Shown piece by piece: positions 22,769-30,319 of a stretch of DNA of 35,571 nt. The notes beneath the pieces were generated by a model. It saw only the letters and a program-made list of their open reading frames with translations. It ran no database searches and had not been told where the DNA came from. The translations under genes were made by a program, and so were the position numbers. Within the stretch, counting starts at the first letter, position 1; every line of letters begins with the position of its first letter. Origin of the DNA: JAQBGV01 sp032128395 (GTDB lineage: Bacteria > Planctomycetota > UBA8108 > UBA1146); contig JAQBGV010000010.1 of NCBI GenBank assembly GCA_032128395.1, positions 1 to 35,571 of the forward strand, given 5' to 3'.

Positions 22769-23530
22769 TTATCCGAGCCGTCCGACGTCGCGCACCGCTC
22801 GACCGAGGGACTCGTCCTGTAGGGCGATCATCCGTTGGTTCGTCTCGTAGGCGCGGAAGGTGTGGATCATCCTCACCATCTCGCGAACCGGTTCCGCGGT
22901 GCTCTGCTCGAGCACGCCTTGCCGCACTCGATACCCCTCGGCTTCGGGAGGACCACCGGCACCCGTGTACCGGAACAGGGTCCCCCCCTCCGGCTCGTAG
23001 CTCTTCGGATCGAGGGAGCCGAACACGCCGAGACGCGCGATCGTCTCGCCATCGGCGGCGATGGTGCCGTCCTCCCCGATTTCGATCCCGCCGAGCGCGG
23101 GAAGGGTGATCGGACGGCCACCGTCATCGAGGATCCGTCCTCTGCCATCGGCGGTGAGCAGCTCCCCGGCGGCGCCGCGGGTGAAGTTGCCAGCCCGGGT
23201 GTGGTACAGCTCGCCGTCGAGATCGATCGAGAACCAACCGTCCCCTTCGATCGCGACATCGAGGGGCTCGCCGGTAGATCGCAGTCCGCCGGGGGAGACA
23301 TCGAATCGGACCTCCTGCACGAGGAGTCCTCCTGCGAGCCGATCGAGGTCGGCCCGCCCCCGATCTTGGATCCGAAGGGATTCGATCGCCTCGGGAGGAC
23401 GGGCGCGAGTCAACGTGAACGATCGCTTGAAGCCCGGCGTCTCGACGTTCGCGATGTTATTCGCGATCACATCGAGTCGAGCTTCGGCTGCGAGCGCACC
23501 GGTCGCACTGAGGTAGATTCCGGAATCCAC
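22769..23530 (-). CDS. flgF: Flagellar proximal rod protein FlgF
   Basis: A 253-residue rod protein of the FlgF/FlgG family. N-terminal LSATGALAAEARLDVIANNI followed by ANVETPGFKRSF, middle EPLDVAIEGDGWFSIDL and YHTRAGNFTRGAAGELLT, and C-terminal EPVREMVRMIHTFRAYETNQ are visible. FlgF versus a second FlgG is decided by gene order (before flgG) and the shorter sequence. The GTG at 23530 follows GGGAG by six bases; the frame open to 23623 adds an Arg/Pro-rich stretch without support. It is the first gene of the flagellar block, directly below a sigma-54-like motif. Confidence 0.92.
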   Translation of the reverse strand: MDSGIYLSATGALAAEARLDVIANNIANVETPGFKRSFTLTRARPPEAIESLRIQDRGRADLDRLAGGLLVQEVRFDVSPGGLRSTGEPLDVAIEGDGWFSIDLDGELYHTRAGNFTRGAAGELLTADGRGRILDDGGRPITLPALGGIEIGEDGTIAADGETIARLGVFGSLDPKSYEPEGGTLFRYTGAGGPPEAEGYRVRQGVLEQSTAEPVREMVRMIHTFRAYETNQRMIALQDESLGRAVRDVGRLG

Positions 23531-23558
23531 AGACGACTCCCTTCGTCGACCGCGGCGA

Positions 23559-23574
23559 AGCACGGGGTGTGCCG
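23559..23574 (-). promoter_or_regulatory. Candidate sigma-54 promoter upstream of flgF
   Basis: The minus strand reads CGGCACACCCCGTGCT, with GG and GC ten bases apart and 9 of 12 defined positions of TGGCACG-N4-TTGCW by my alignment. Transcription would begin near 23548, leaving an 18-nt leader that just contains the flgF ribosome binding site. It shares ACACCCCGTGC with the flgI motif. Confidence 0.5.
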
Positions 23575-23726
23575 GGACCCAAGATGTTCGGGAGATCGCT
23601 AGGGGAGGAGTTGTCGGAGCCATCGACCCGATGGGAAGACGAGAAGTCAGCGGCGAGAATCGCCGCGGGAGGCGGACCCCGCCGCCGTTGCAGGGCGGGT
23701 CTTCGTTCGGTACGGTCTCGATGGTT

Positions 23727-23807
23727 GGGCGGGTGGTGGAATGGCAGACACGCCAGATTTAGGATCTGGTCCCGCAAGGGGTGAGGGTTCGACTCCCTCC
23801 TCGCCCA
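23727..23807 (+). tRNA. tRNA-Leu (anticodon TAG)
   Basis: An 81-base tRNA with acceptor arms GGGCGGG and CTCGCCC (one G-U pair) and discriminator A. The anticodon stem is CCAGA/TCTGG with loop TTTAGGA, giving anticodon TAG (23760-23762). A variable arm is formed by TCCCGCAAGGGGT, and the T-arm is GAGGG-TTCGACT-CCCTC. The long variable arm and GTGGAATGGCAGACACGC D-arm mark a class II leucine tRNA reading CTA/CTN codons. The CCA end is not encoded. Confidence 0.95.
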
Positions 23808-23847
23808 CTCTTTCCGTCTTCGATGTCCCCGACGAGAGGCCCACCCC

Positions 23848-24702
23848 ATGCTTTCCCGGATCTTCTGCGCCCTGCTCCTCGCGCCACTCCCCCTCGCCGC
23901 GCAAGTCTGCCCCGACGTCATGGTCGAGAACCACTTCGGAGCCGGGATGATCGCCATCCCGGGGTTCGTGGCGGGAGAGGAGGGCGCGGCGGTCTTCGAA
24001 GCGCTCCCGGCCGAATATCCGATCGAGGTCCTGCGCGTCGGCATCGCCTGGGGTTCGCTGTTCGGGGGGAGCCCACAGTCGCTCGAGGGCGCGATCCGCG
24101 TCTACGAAGGTGCGCCCCCCGCCGTGACCCAGATCTTCTCGCTCCCCGGTCCGGTGCTCTCCGACGGAGTCATCAACGAGTTCGACCTCGAGCCGCTCCC
24201 CGGAGACATCATCATCGCCTCCGGGCCCTTCACCGTCAGTCTGCTCCTCGACAACAATTCCCCCCCGCTCGGACCCTCGATGGTGATCGACGGTGCGGGG
24301 TGCATCCCCGGCCACAGCTTCGTCAACGCGATCCCCGGCGGTTGGACCGACCTCTGCGCATTCGGCGCGAGCGGGAACTGGGTGATCCACGTCGTCTACC
24401 GGTCGGTGAACTGCGGACCGGGCGGGGTCGAGTTTCGCCGCGGCGATGCAAACTCCGACACTCACTTCGACATCGCGGACGCGATCCGCGTGCTCTCGGC
24501 GCTCTTCGGGCCCGGAGCAGGAATCGGCTGCGAGGACGCGGGGGACGTCAACGACGACGGCTCGCTCGACATCGCCGATGCGATCGCTGCCCTCGGGGCG
24601 ATCTTCGGCACGACTCCTGTCCCGGCCCCGGGACCGAGCACTTGTGGTCCCGATCCGACCGCCGACTCGATCGACTGCCTCGTGCCACCGGCTTGTCCGT
24701 AG
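23848..24702 (+). CDS. Exported protein with paired dockerin-like repeats and cysteine tail (1)
   Basis: A 284-residue secreted protein. A signal peptide (LSRIFCALLLAPLPLAAQ) precedes a beta-rich region of unknown fold (about 25-190). Then come two dockerin type I/EF-hand-like repeats: RGDANSDTHFDIADAIRVLS (from 198) and AGDVNDDGSLDIADAIAALG (from 231), with calcium-loop aspartates in D-x-N-x-D-x-x-x-D spacing. The final 19 residues are a Cys tail, C-G-x-D-P-T-x-D-x3-C-x4-A-C-P, ending at the stop. The same module ends the protein at 26045. No cohesin is visible, so a cellulosome role is not supported; calcium-stabilised surface or secretion tagging is inference. It begins 40 bp after the tRNA-Leu gene. 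Confidence 0.8.
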   Translation: MLSRIFCALLLAPLPLAAQVCPDVMVENHFGAGMIAIPGFVAGEEGAAVFEALPAEYPIEVLRVGIAWGSLFGGSPQSLEGAIRVYEGAPPAVTQIFSLPGPVLSDGVINEFDLEPLPGDIIIASGPFTVSLLLDNNSPPLGPSMVIDGAGCIPGHSFVNAIPGGWTDLCAFGASGNWVIHVVYRSVNCGPGGVEFRRGDANSDTHFDIADAIRVLSALFGPGAGIGCEDAGDVNDDGSLDIADAIAALGAIFGTTPVPAPGPSTCGPDPTADSIDCLVPPACP

Positions 24703-24716
24703 AGGGCGCGAACGCG

Positions 24717-25880
24717 CTACTCGCCTCCCGAAAGTTCCACCAGGAGTTTCAGCACCGCATCCCGTTCCTCGACCGTCGTCTCGAGCCCGGGGGCGATCCG
24801 CAGCGTGCCCCCCTCCGCCAGCGTGCCGAGGTATTCGTGCGCGAGGGGAGCGCAGTGCAGTCCCGCGCGACAGCGAGCGCCGAGGCGGCTATCGAGAATT
24901 CCGGCGAGCTCGTTCGGATCGAATCCAGGGATTCGGATCGAGATGACCGGGGTGCGGGGCGGGTGGCCCCCGTCGATCGCCCCCTCCCCCACCAGTTCGA
25001 GCCCGGCGATGGCGCCGAGACGGTCGCACCAGCCGGCGCGCACCTCACACAGCCCCGAGAAGCGCTCCGCGAGGGGGAGGAGTTCGAACTCGGCGAGCGC
25101 ACGCTCGAGCGCTGCGATCCCCGGCAGATTCGGGGTGCCCGACTCGTAGCGACCGGGACCGGTAGCGGGGATCCGCGGGAGCTCGGAGTCGATCCCGTTG
25201 CCGCCGATCCAAAGCGGCGCCGGTTCGTATCCGGGGGCCAGCCACATCACCCCGATCCCCGGCGCTCCGCCGAGGTACTTGTGACCCGCCATCGTGTAGG
25301 CGACGAGCCCCGAGATTCGTTCGAGACCGACCGGGACCAGTCCCGCGGCCTGTGCACCATCGACTGCGAATGGGATCCCGCGCGCGGCGCACCACGCGCC
25401 GACCTCCGCGATCGGCTGGATCACGCCGTCGACGTTCGAGGCGTGCTGCAGGACGACCCCGACCGCGCCCCGAGAATCGATCCCCTCGAGTGCGGCAACC
25501 TCGATGCGCCCGCTCGCATCGGCGGGGAGGCGGTGGATCCGCGCCTCGCCGAAGGCACGCACCGCGGGTCGCCACACCGCGTTGTGTTCCATCGGACCGA
25601 TCCATAGGGTGGAGTCGGGTGCGGCATCTCGGCCGAGATCCGCGAGGATCGTCGAGAGCGCGAGGGTCGACGAGGGAAAGAGGACCATCCGTTCCGGGTC
25701 CGACACCCCGAACAGAGCCGCGAGGCGATCTCGGCAGTTCGCGACGATCAGGCTCGCCCCCCGTGCTCCGGCGTGGCTCCCGCGACCGACCGATCCTGCG
25801 ATTCCGAGCGCGGCGGTCATCGCCTCGGATACTCCGGGGTGGCGAGGGTAGGCGGTCGCGGCGTGGTCGAGGTAGATCAC
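24717..25880 (-). CDS. SufS-like cysteine desulfurase / class V aminotransferase
   Basis: A 387-residue PLP enzyme of the class V aminotransferase family, closest in style to SufS-like cysteine desulfurases. Visible residues are IYLDHAATAYPRHP at the N-terminus, H99 in MEHNAVW, D174 in FAVDGAQAAG and the Schiff-base lysine K201 in AGHKYLGG. The reactive cysteine C343 lies in RAGLHCAPLAHEYLGT, matching the RxGxHCA loop. The start is the GTG at 25880, with GGAGG four bases upstream; the frame extends further to 26099 but without conservation. No suf or isc partner is adjacent, so it may supply sulfur for something other than general Fe-S assembly, or use a selenocysteine-like substrate. It is convergent with the dockerin-like gene (14 bp apart). 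Confidence 0.85.
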   Translation of the reverse strand: MIYLDHAATAYPRHPGVSEAMTAALGIAGSVGRGSHAGARGASLIVANCRDRLAALFGVSDPERMVLFPSSTLALSTILADLGRDAAPDSTLWIGPMEHNAVWRPAVRAFGEARIHRLPADASGRIEVAALEGIDSRGAVGVVLQHASNVDGVIQPIAEVGAWCAARGIPFAVDGAQAAGLVPVGLERISGLVAYTMAGHKYLGGAPGIGVMWLAPGYEPAPLWIGGNGIDSELPRIPATGPGRYESGTPNLPGIAALERALAEFELLPLAERFSGLCEVRAGWCDRLGAIAGLELVGEGAIDGGHPPRTPVISIRIPGFDPNELAGILDSRLGARCRAGLHCAPLAHEYLGTLAEGGTLRIAPGLETTVEERDAVLKLLVELSGGE

Positions 25881-26044
25881 GGGGCCTCCGGGGGACGGGC
25901 CAGGAAAGACACAGGGAGCGCCGATTCTCCGAAGTCGACCTCGACGGAGCAAGCTGACCCGCGAAGCAGGGAGTGGTACGGAGCCCGGAAGGGTCCTACG
26001 ATGGGCGTGCGCTCGAACTCGGACCCGGGCTGAAAGTGGGTGCC

Positions 26045-26815
26045 ATGAGCCCCTGGACCACACTCCCCGTCCTTCTCTCAACCGTGCTGCTGTGCGCATC
26101 CACGTCTGCCGATGGCCAGGTGCCGACCGACATATTCCCCTACCAGCTCACCACTGACGCGACCTGGGCGACCGGGTGCATCCCTCCCTGCCTCTGTCCG
26201 GTGCTCTTCTCGGAGGACTTCGAGGGGACCTTCTCGAGCGAGTTCACCGGCCTTGTGGGAACGGTTCAGGTGCATGCGATCACCGATGTCGAGTGGACCC
26301 TCAACGGGTTGCCGGCGTACACCGGCTTCGGTTCGTGGAGCCGCGATGAACTCCTCTCTCAGCAACGCCTCGAACTGACCCTCACCGAGCCGACCGGCGA
26401 TGTGACCGACTTCGACAGCGACTGGGTCCCGTGGGTCCCGGGGGCTCCTGGCCCGGCGGAGCCGCTGGACATCGTCATCTCGATGAACGGGTTCGTCTGC
26501 TTCGACACGTGGCTCCACGTCGTCGCCGAACCAGTAGAAATTCCTTTTCTGCGCGGGGACTGCAACCTCGACCAAGCGGTGAACGTCGCCGACGTGGTGA
26601 CCCTGCTCGATGGGCTCTTCGCCGCCCAGAGCCCCGTCGCGTGCATCGATGCCTGCGACACGAACGACGACGGGCAGTTCAACATCGCCGACGCGATCAC
26701 CGAACTCGGGCACCTTTTCGGCGGGACCGGGCCGCTCCCCGAGCCGTCTTCCTCCTGCGGCGTCGACCCGACCGTCGACCCGCTCGGGTGTGGGCTGTTC
26801 ACCGCTTGTCCCTGA
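26045..26815 (+). CDS. Exported protein with paired dockerin-like repeats and cysteine tail (2)
   Basis: A 256-residue secreted protein with a signal peptide (LPVLLSTVLLCASTSADGQ) and a body of unknown function containing a Cys-rich patch (ATGCIPPCLCP, about 42-52). Two dockerin-like repeats follow: RGDCNLDQAVNVADVVTLLD (from 170) and ACDTNDDGQFNIADAITELG (from 203). The terminal tail CGVDPTVDPLGCGLFTACP has the same spacing as that of the protein at 23848. Outside this module the two proteins are not alike, so the C-terminal part is a mobile, shared domain. The ATG at 26045 is chosen for the signal peptide; the upstream frame to 25973 lacks one. It is divergent from the desulfurase gene. Confidence 0.78.
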   Translation: MSPWTTLPVLLSTVLLCASTSADGQVPTDIFPYQLTTDATWATGCIPPCLCPVLFSEDFEGTFSSEFTGLVGTVQVHAITDVEWTLNGLPAYTGFGSWSRDELLSQQRLELTLTEPTGDVTDFDSDWVPWVPGAPGPAEPLDIVISMNGFVCFDTWLHVVAEPVEIPFLRGDCNLDQAVNVADVVTLLDGLFAAQSPVACIDACDTNDDGQFNIADAITELGHLFGGTGPLPEPSSSCGVDPTVDPLGCGLFTACP

Positions 26816-27037
26816 ACTTCACCTGTCCCCGGGATGATGGCGCGCTCCTCACCCTGCGCGAGCGCGGCAAGGTTGGACTCGCGCACCTCGGCGGCGCAGC
26901 GGTCGGAGTCGTCTTCTTCCTCGCCGACCATATACTCGCCAGTCGGAGCGAGGCCCCGTAGTCCCCGACTCGGCATCGATTCCGATGAGCGGTTCGGGCA
27001 TGATGCGCGTCCGATCCTGATGCGAGAAAGGACCCTC

Positions 27038-28519
27038 ATGCGCCTCCTTCGACACCTCGCCGTGGCGCTGTCGCTGCTCACCCCGTCACTCGCCATCGCC
27101 GGGGAACCGGTCGACTGGATTTCTGCTGGCGCGTTCGGCGACCTGGCGGCGCGCGCGGGGTGGCGACCGGTCACCGACTGGATCTTCGACGACGGGGCCG
27201 AGGATCCCCGCGCGGTCCCCGGAGCAGGGGTGCTGCTCGACTCCGCCGGCGATGCACGTGATCTCTACACCATGGAGAGCTTCGGCGACCTCGAGGTCTC
27301 GGGGGAATTCATCCTCGCCCGCGGGAGCAGCGCGACCCTTCGCTTCCACGGCCGCTACGACCTCCGTTTCGGAGAGCGTCTCGGAGGAGAGGAGCCGGCG
27401 GTCGGCGACCCCGGCACGATTCTGGGCGCGAAGGCGGGGCTCGGAATCGCGCCGCGCTTCGCGATCGGCTGTGCACCTCGGACCTGGCATCGATTCTCGG
27501 CGACGCTGCGGGCTCCTCGCTTCGACACCCGTGGAGTCCGCATCGAAGCCGCGCGCTTCGTCCGAGTCGTGCTCGACGGCGTCGTGCTCCAGGTGGGCGC
27601 GACGGTAACACTTCCTTCCGCCGGAGCTCCCGAGCACGAACTCCCCCGAGGGCCGTTCGCACTGCGCAGCGGCGGGGGCCCGGTCGCCTATCGGCACCTC
27701 CTCGCACGATCGTTCGACCTCGATGCGGTCGCCGCTTCGGCGGCGCTCACGCGGATCGTGGTTTTCAGCAAGACCGCCGGATTCCGTCACGGCTCGATCC
27801 CCACCGGGATCGCAGCCCTTCGCGCACTCGGGAAGCGCCATGGCTTCGCGGTGGGCGCGACCGAAGATCCCGCGGAGCTGCTCCGGTGGCTCGATGGTGC
27901 GAGTGCCGTGGTCTTCCTGAACACCACCGGCGACATCCTCGACGAGAGTGCCCAGCAGGCGTTCGAGTCGTACCTCCGCTCCGGCGGCGGGTACTTGGGG
28001 ATCCACTCCGCCGCCGACACCGAGTACGAATGGCCGTGGTACGGAACGCTCGTCGGAGCCTACTTCTCGGGGCACCCGGCGATCCAAGCGGCGAAGGTCC
28101 AGGTGATCGACCGCGTCCACCCCGCGACCGCGATGCTCCCCGAGGTGTGGCCGCGCACCGACGAATGGTACAACTACCGAGAACGCCCCCCGGAAGGGGT
28201 GCGGATCCTCGCGACCCTCGATGCATCGAGCTACGAGGGAAGCACCATGGGGGACGGTCACCCGATCTGTTGGTGCCACGAAGTCGGTCGCGGTCGCGCG
28301 CTCTACTCCGGTGGCGGGCACACCGACGCGAGCTATGCGGAGCCGCTCTTCCTCGCGCACCTCCTCGGCGCGCTCCGGTGGACGGCGGGCGACGACACCC
28401 TCGACGAGACCGTCCCCGAACTGCCTCCCCCGGTGGCCGAACCAGTCGGAGGCGAGAGCGAAAAGAACGAACAGAAGTCCGGCGATGGCGCGGCGAACAG
28501 TGGAGGAAACGACGGATGA
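27038..28519 (+). CDS. DUF1080-like plus ThuA domain exported protein
   Basis: A 493-residue exported protein. A signal peptide (RLLRHLAVALSLLTPSLAIAG) leads into a DUF1080/concanavalin-like domain (about 25-225, DWIFDDGAEDPRAVPGAG, FGDLEVSGEFIL, FHGRYDLRFG). The ThuA domain (about 240-455) shows IVVFSKTAGFRHGSIPTGI, AVVFLNTTGDIL, GGYLGIHSAADTEYEWPWYG and GRGRALYSGGGHTDASY. A low-complexity Glu/Lys/Gly tail follows. ThuA has a class I glutamine amidotransferase-like fold and is linked to sugar (trehalose-type) utilisation; DUF1080 members include 3-keto-disaccharide hydrolases. A role in exported 3-keto-sugar processing is therefore plausible inference. The ATG at 27038 has AAAGGA upstream. 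Confidence 0.85.
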   Translation: MRLLRHLAVALSLLTPSLAIAGEPVDWISAGAFGDLAARAGWRPVTDWIFDDGAEDPRAVPGAGVLLDSAGDARDLYTMESFGDLEVSGEFILARGSSATLRFHGRYDLRFGERLGGEEPAVGDPGTILGAKAGLGIAPRFAIGCAPRTWHRFSATLRAPRFDTRGVRIEAARFVRVVLDGVVLQVGATVTLPSAGAPEHELPRGPFALRSGGGPVAYRHLLARSFDLDAVAASAALTRIVVFSKTAGFRHGSIPTGIAALRALGKRHGFAVGATEDPAELLRWLDGASAVVFLNTTGDILDESAQQAFESYLRSGGGYLGIHSAADTEYEWPWYGTLVGAYFSGHPAIQAAKVQVIDRVHPATAMLPEVWPRTDEWYNYRERPPEGVRILATLDASSYEGSTMGDGHPICWCHEVGRGRALYSGGGHTDASYAEPLFLAHLLGALRWTAGDDTLDETVPELPPPVAEPVGGESEKNEQKSGDGAANSGGNDG

Positions 28520-29877
28520 CGAGCGAACTGGTCTGCCACGACCCGGCGACCGGCGAGGAGGTCGGACGCGTGCCGATCACCCCGGTCGATGAGATTCCGC
28601 GGGTGGTCGCGCGCGCTCACGCGGCGCAGACGCAGTGGGGATCCCTTTCCCTCCAAGCTCGCCGTGACGCCCTCCTCCCCGCCGGCGTCGCGTTGGTCGA
28701 GGAGTCGGAGCGCATCGGAATCCTGCTCACCCGCGAGATGGGAAAGCCCCGGTCACAGGCGATCGGCGAGGTGAAGCACTGCGGCGCGTCGATGCCGGAG
28801 ACCCTCGACGAGCTGATCGCGGCGCTCTCCGTGGAGCGTCTCGAAGATGATCGTGTGATCTCGCAAATCATTTTCGATCCCTTCGGTGTCTGCGCGGCGA
28901 TCACCCCTTGGAACTTCCCGGTCGCGATGCCCCACTGGGCGGTCATCCCCGCCCTGATGGCGGGAAACTCGGTCGTCCTGAAACCATCGGAAAAGACCCC
29001 GCTCGTCGCTGATGCGTACGTGCGCATCCTGAGTAGGCATCTCCCTGAGAACGTCCTGCAGCTGGTGCACGGCGACGAAGTGCAGGGAAGGGCGCTCGTC
29101 GATGCGAACGTGCAGCTGATCGCCTTCACCGGATCTCGCGCGGCGGGGAGTGCGATCCTCGCCGCGGCGGCGAAGGAGCTGAAGCGGGTGATCCTCGAGC
29201 TCGGTGGCAAGGACCCGCTGGTCGTCCTCGACGATGCGGACCTCGAAGCTGCCGCGGAGTTCGCCACGATGAATTCTTTCCGGAACGCCGGGCAGGTCTG
29301 CGTCTCGACCGAGCGCATCTTCGTCGAGGAATCGGTGGCGGACCGCTTCGAGGAGTTGCTGCGGGCGAAGACCGCGGCGCTTCGGGTCGGCGGAGGCCTC
29401 GAAGAAGGGACGCAGATCGGACCGATGATCGACGCCGGCCAGCGCGACCACGTCCTCGCCCAGATCGAAGACGCGAAGGCCGCGGGGGCCCGAGTGGTCG
29501 CCGGGGGCGTCGGCCATCACGGCAACTTCGTCATGCCGACCGTGCTCGCCGGGGTCGACCGAACGATGGCGATCCAGTGCGACGAGACTTTCGGCCCGGT
29601 AGTGACGATCGAGCGCGTTTCGGGCGACGACGCGGCGGTGGTGGCGGCGAACGACACTCCTTTCGGCCTCGGCGCCTCGGTCTTCGGCGGCGACCTCGAC
29701 CGTGCGGAGCGGGTCGCCTGCCGCCTGACCGCGGGGATGGTCGGCATCAACAAGGGGTGCGGCGGCGCGAGCGGGACTCCGTGGGTCGGCGCGCGACAGA
29801 GTGGCTACGGGTATCACAGCGGCCGCGATGGCCACCGACAGTTCGCCCAAGTGCGGGTCGTCAGTCGTCCGAAGTAA
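28516..29877 (+). CDS. Aldehyde dehydrogenase, succinate-semialdehyde type
   Basis: A 453-residue NAD(P)-dependent aldehyde dehydrogenase. Visible are the cofactor-site residues ITPWNFPVAMP and VLKPSEKTP, the FTGSRAAG loop, the general-base glutamate in ILELGGKDP and the catalytic cysteine in NAGQVCVSTERIFVEE. ETFGPVV occurs near the C-terminus. Length and motifs fit the SSADH/GabD-like group; the true substrate is unknown. The ATG overlaps the ThuA gene TGA (ATGA) and GGAGG lies upstream, so the two are co-translated, though one is exported and the other cytoplasmic. Confidence 0.88.
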   Translation: MTSELVCHDPATGEEVGRVPITPVDEIPRVVARAHAAQTQWGSLSLQARRDALLPAGVALVEESERIGILLTREMGKPRSQAIGEVKHCGASMPETLDELIAALSVERLEDDRVISQIIFDPFGVCAAITPWNFPVAMPHWAVIPALMAGNSVVLKPSEKTPLVADAYVRILSRHLPENVLQLVHGDEVQGRALVDANVQLIAFTGSRAAGSAILAAAAKELKRVILELGGKDPLVVLDDADLEAAAEFATMNSFRNAGQVCVSTERIFVEESVADRFEELLRAKTAALRVGGGLEEGTQIGPMIDAGQRDHVLAQIEDAKAAGARVVAGGVGHHGNFVMPTVLAGVDRTMAIQCDETFGPVVTIERVSGDDAAVVAANDTPFGLGASVFGGDLDRAERVACRLTAGMVGINKGCGGASGTPWVGARQSGYGYHSGRDGHRQFAQVRVVSRPK

Positions 29878-29888
29878 GGCCTTCGGAC
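29867..29888 (+). terminator. Hairpin spanning the aldehyde dehydrogenase stop
   Basis: A perfect 8-bp inverted repeat GTCCGAAG / CTTCGGAC with a 6-nt loop that contains the TAA stop. There is no T-run after it. It lies between convergent genes. Confidence 0.5.
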
Positions 29889-29997
29889 AGCCGAGGCATG
29901 CTGTTGGCGAGAATTTGCTCCAGAGTTCGAGGGTCTTCCACACCCCGATCGAGCTGGCGTTTTTCGCAAGTCGAAACGTCGGAGCGGGGTCGCGGAG

Positions 29998-30105
29998 CTA
30001 CTTCTTCTTCTTCTCGTTCTTCAGCTTCTTCTTCTCCTTGGGAGTCAGCAGGGCCTTCTTCTGTGGTTCCCGCTTGCCCTTGTCCTTGCTGCCTTTGTCA
30101 CCCAT
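29998..30105 (-). CDS. Small lysine-rich protein (35 aa)
   Basis: A 35-residue ORF: ATG at 30105-30103, TAG at 30000-29998. It starts MGDKGSKDKGKREPQKK, continues LTPKEKKKLKNEKKKK and has about 40% lysine. GGGAGAG lies about six bases upstream of the start. The codons use AAG and AAA coherently, unlike random GC-rich frames. Tiny Lys-rich proteins with this opening are, from memory, widespread as conserved hypotheticals with no known role. RNA or ribosome binding is a guess from charge. It is convergent with the aldehyde dehydrogenase and separated from the mutase gene by 214 bp in which I see nothing. Confidence 0.8.
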   Translation of the reverse strand: MGDKGSKDKGKREPQKKALLTPKEKKKLKNEKKKK

Positions 30106-30319
30106 AGCTGGCTCTCCCTCGATCAGAGTGCGCGTTGCACTCGGGTCCGTCAGGTTGCGGGATGTCGACTCACCCGTCCGACGCGCAACCGCCTCCGATT
30201 GTCCAACTTGCCAGCGACGAGATCAACGGCGACTTCGGGAAGAGCTCCCACTGGAACTCGGAGAGGAGCCACTCCCCCACCCGCACCGGTGTGGCGCGCC
30301 CAGGGGATGTCCGTCGAGC

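Noticed and set aside
23531..23900. Genomic island integrated at tRNA-Leu
   Set aside because: No integrase and no repeated copy of the tRNA 3' end was seen in the window; flanking composition does not change.
23781..25607. Open frame of about 600 codons on the plus strand over the dockerin-like and desulfurase genes
   Set aside because: It overlaps two well-supported genes in other frames; the composition is Arg/Pro/Asp-rich with no domain.
24660..26815. Cellulosome components
   Set aside because: The repeats resemble dockerin type I, but there is no cohesin, scaffoldin or glycoside hydrolase in the window, and each pair is followed by a distinct cysteine tail.
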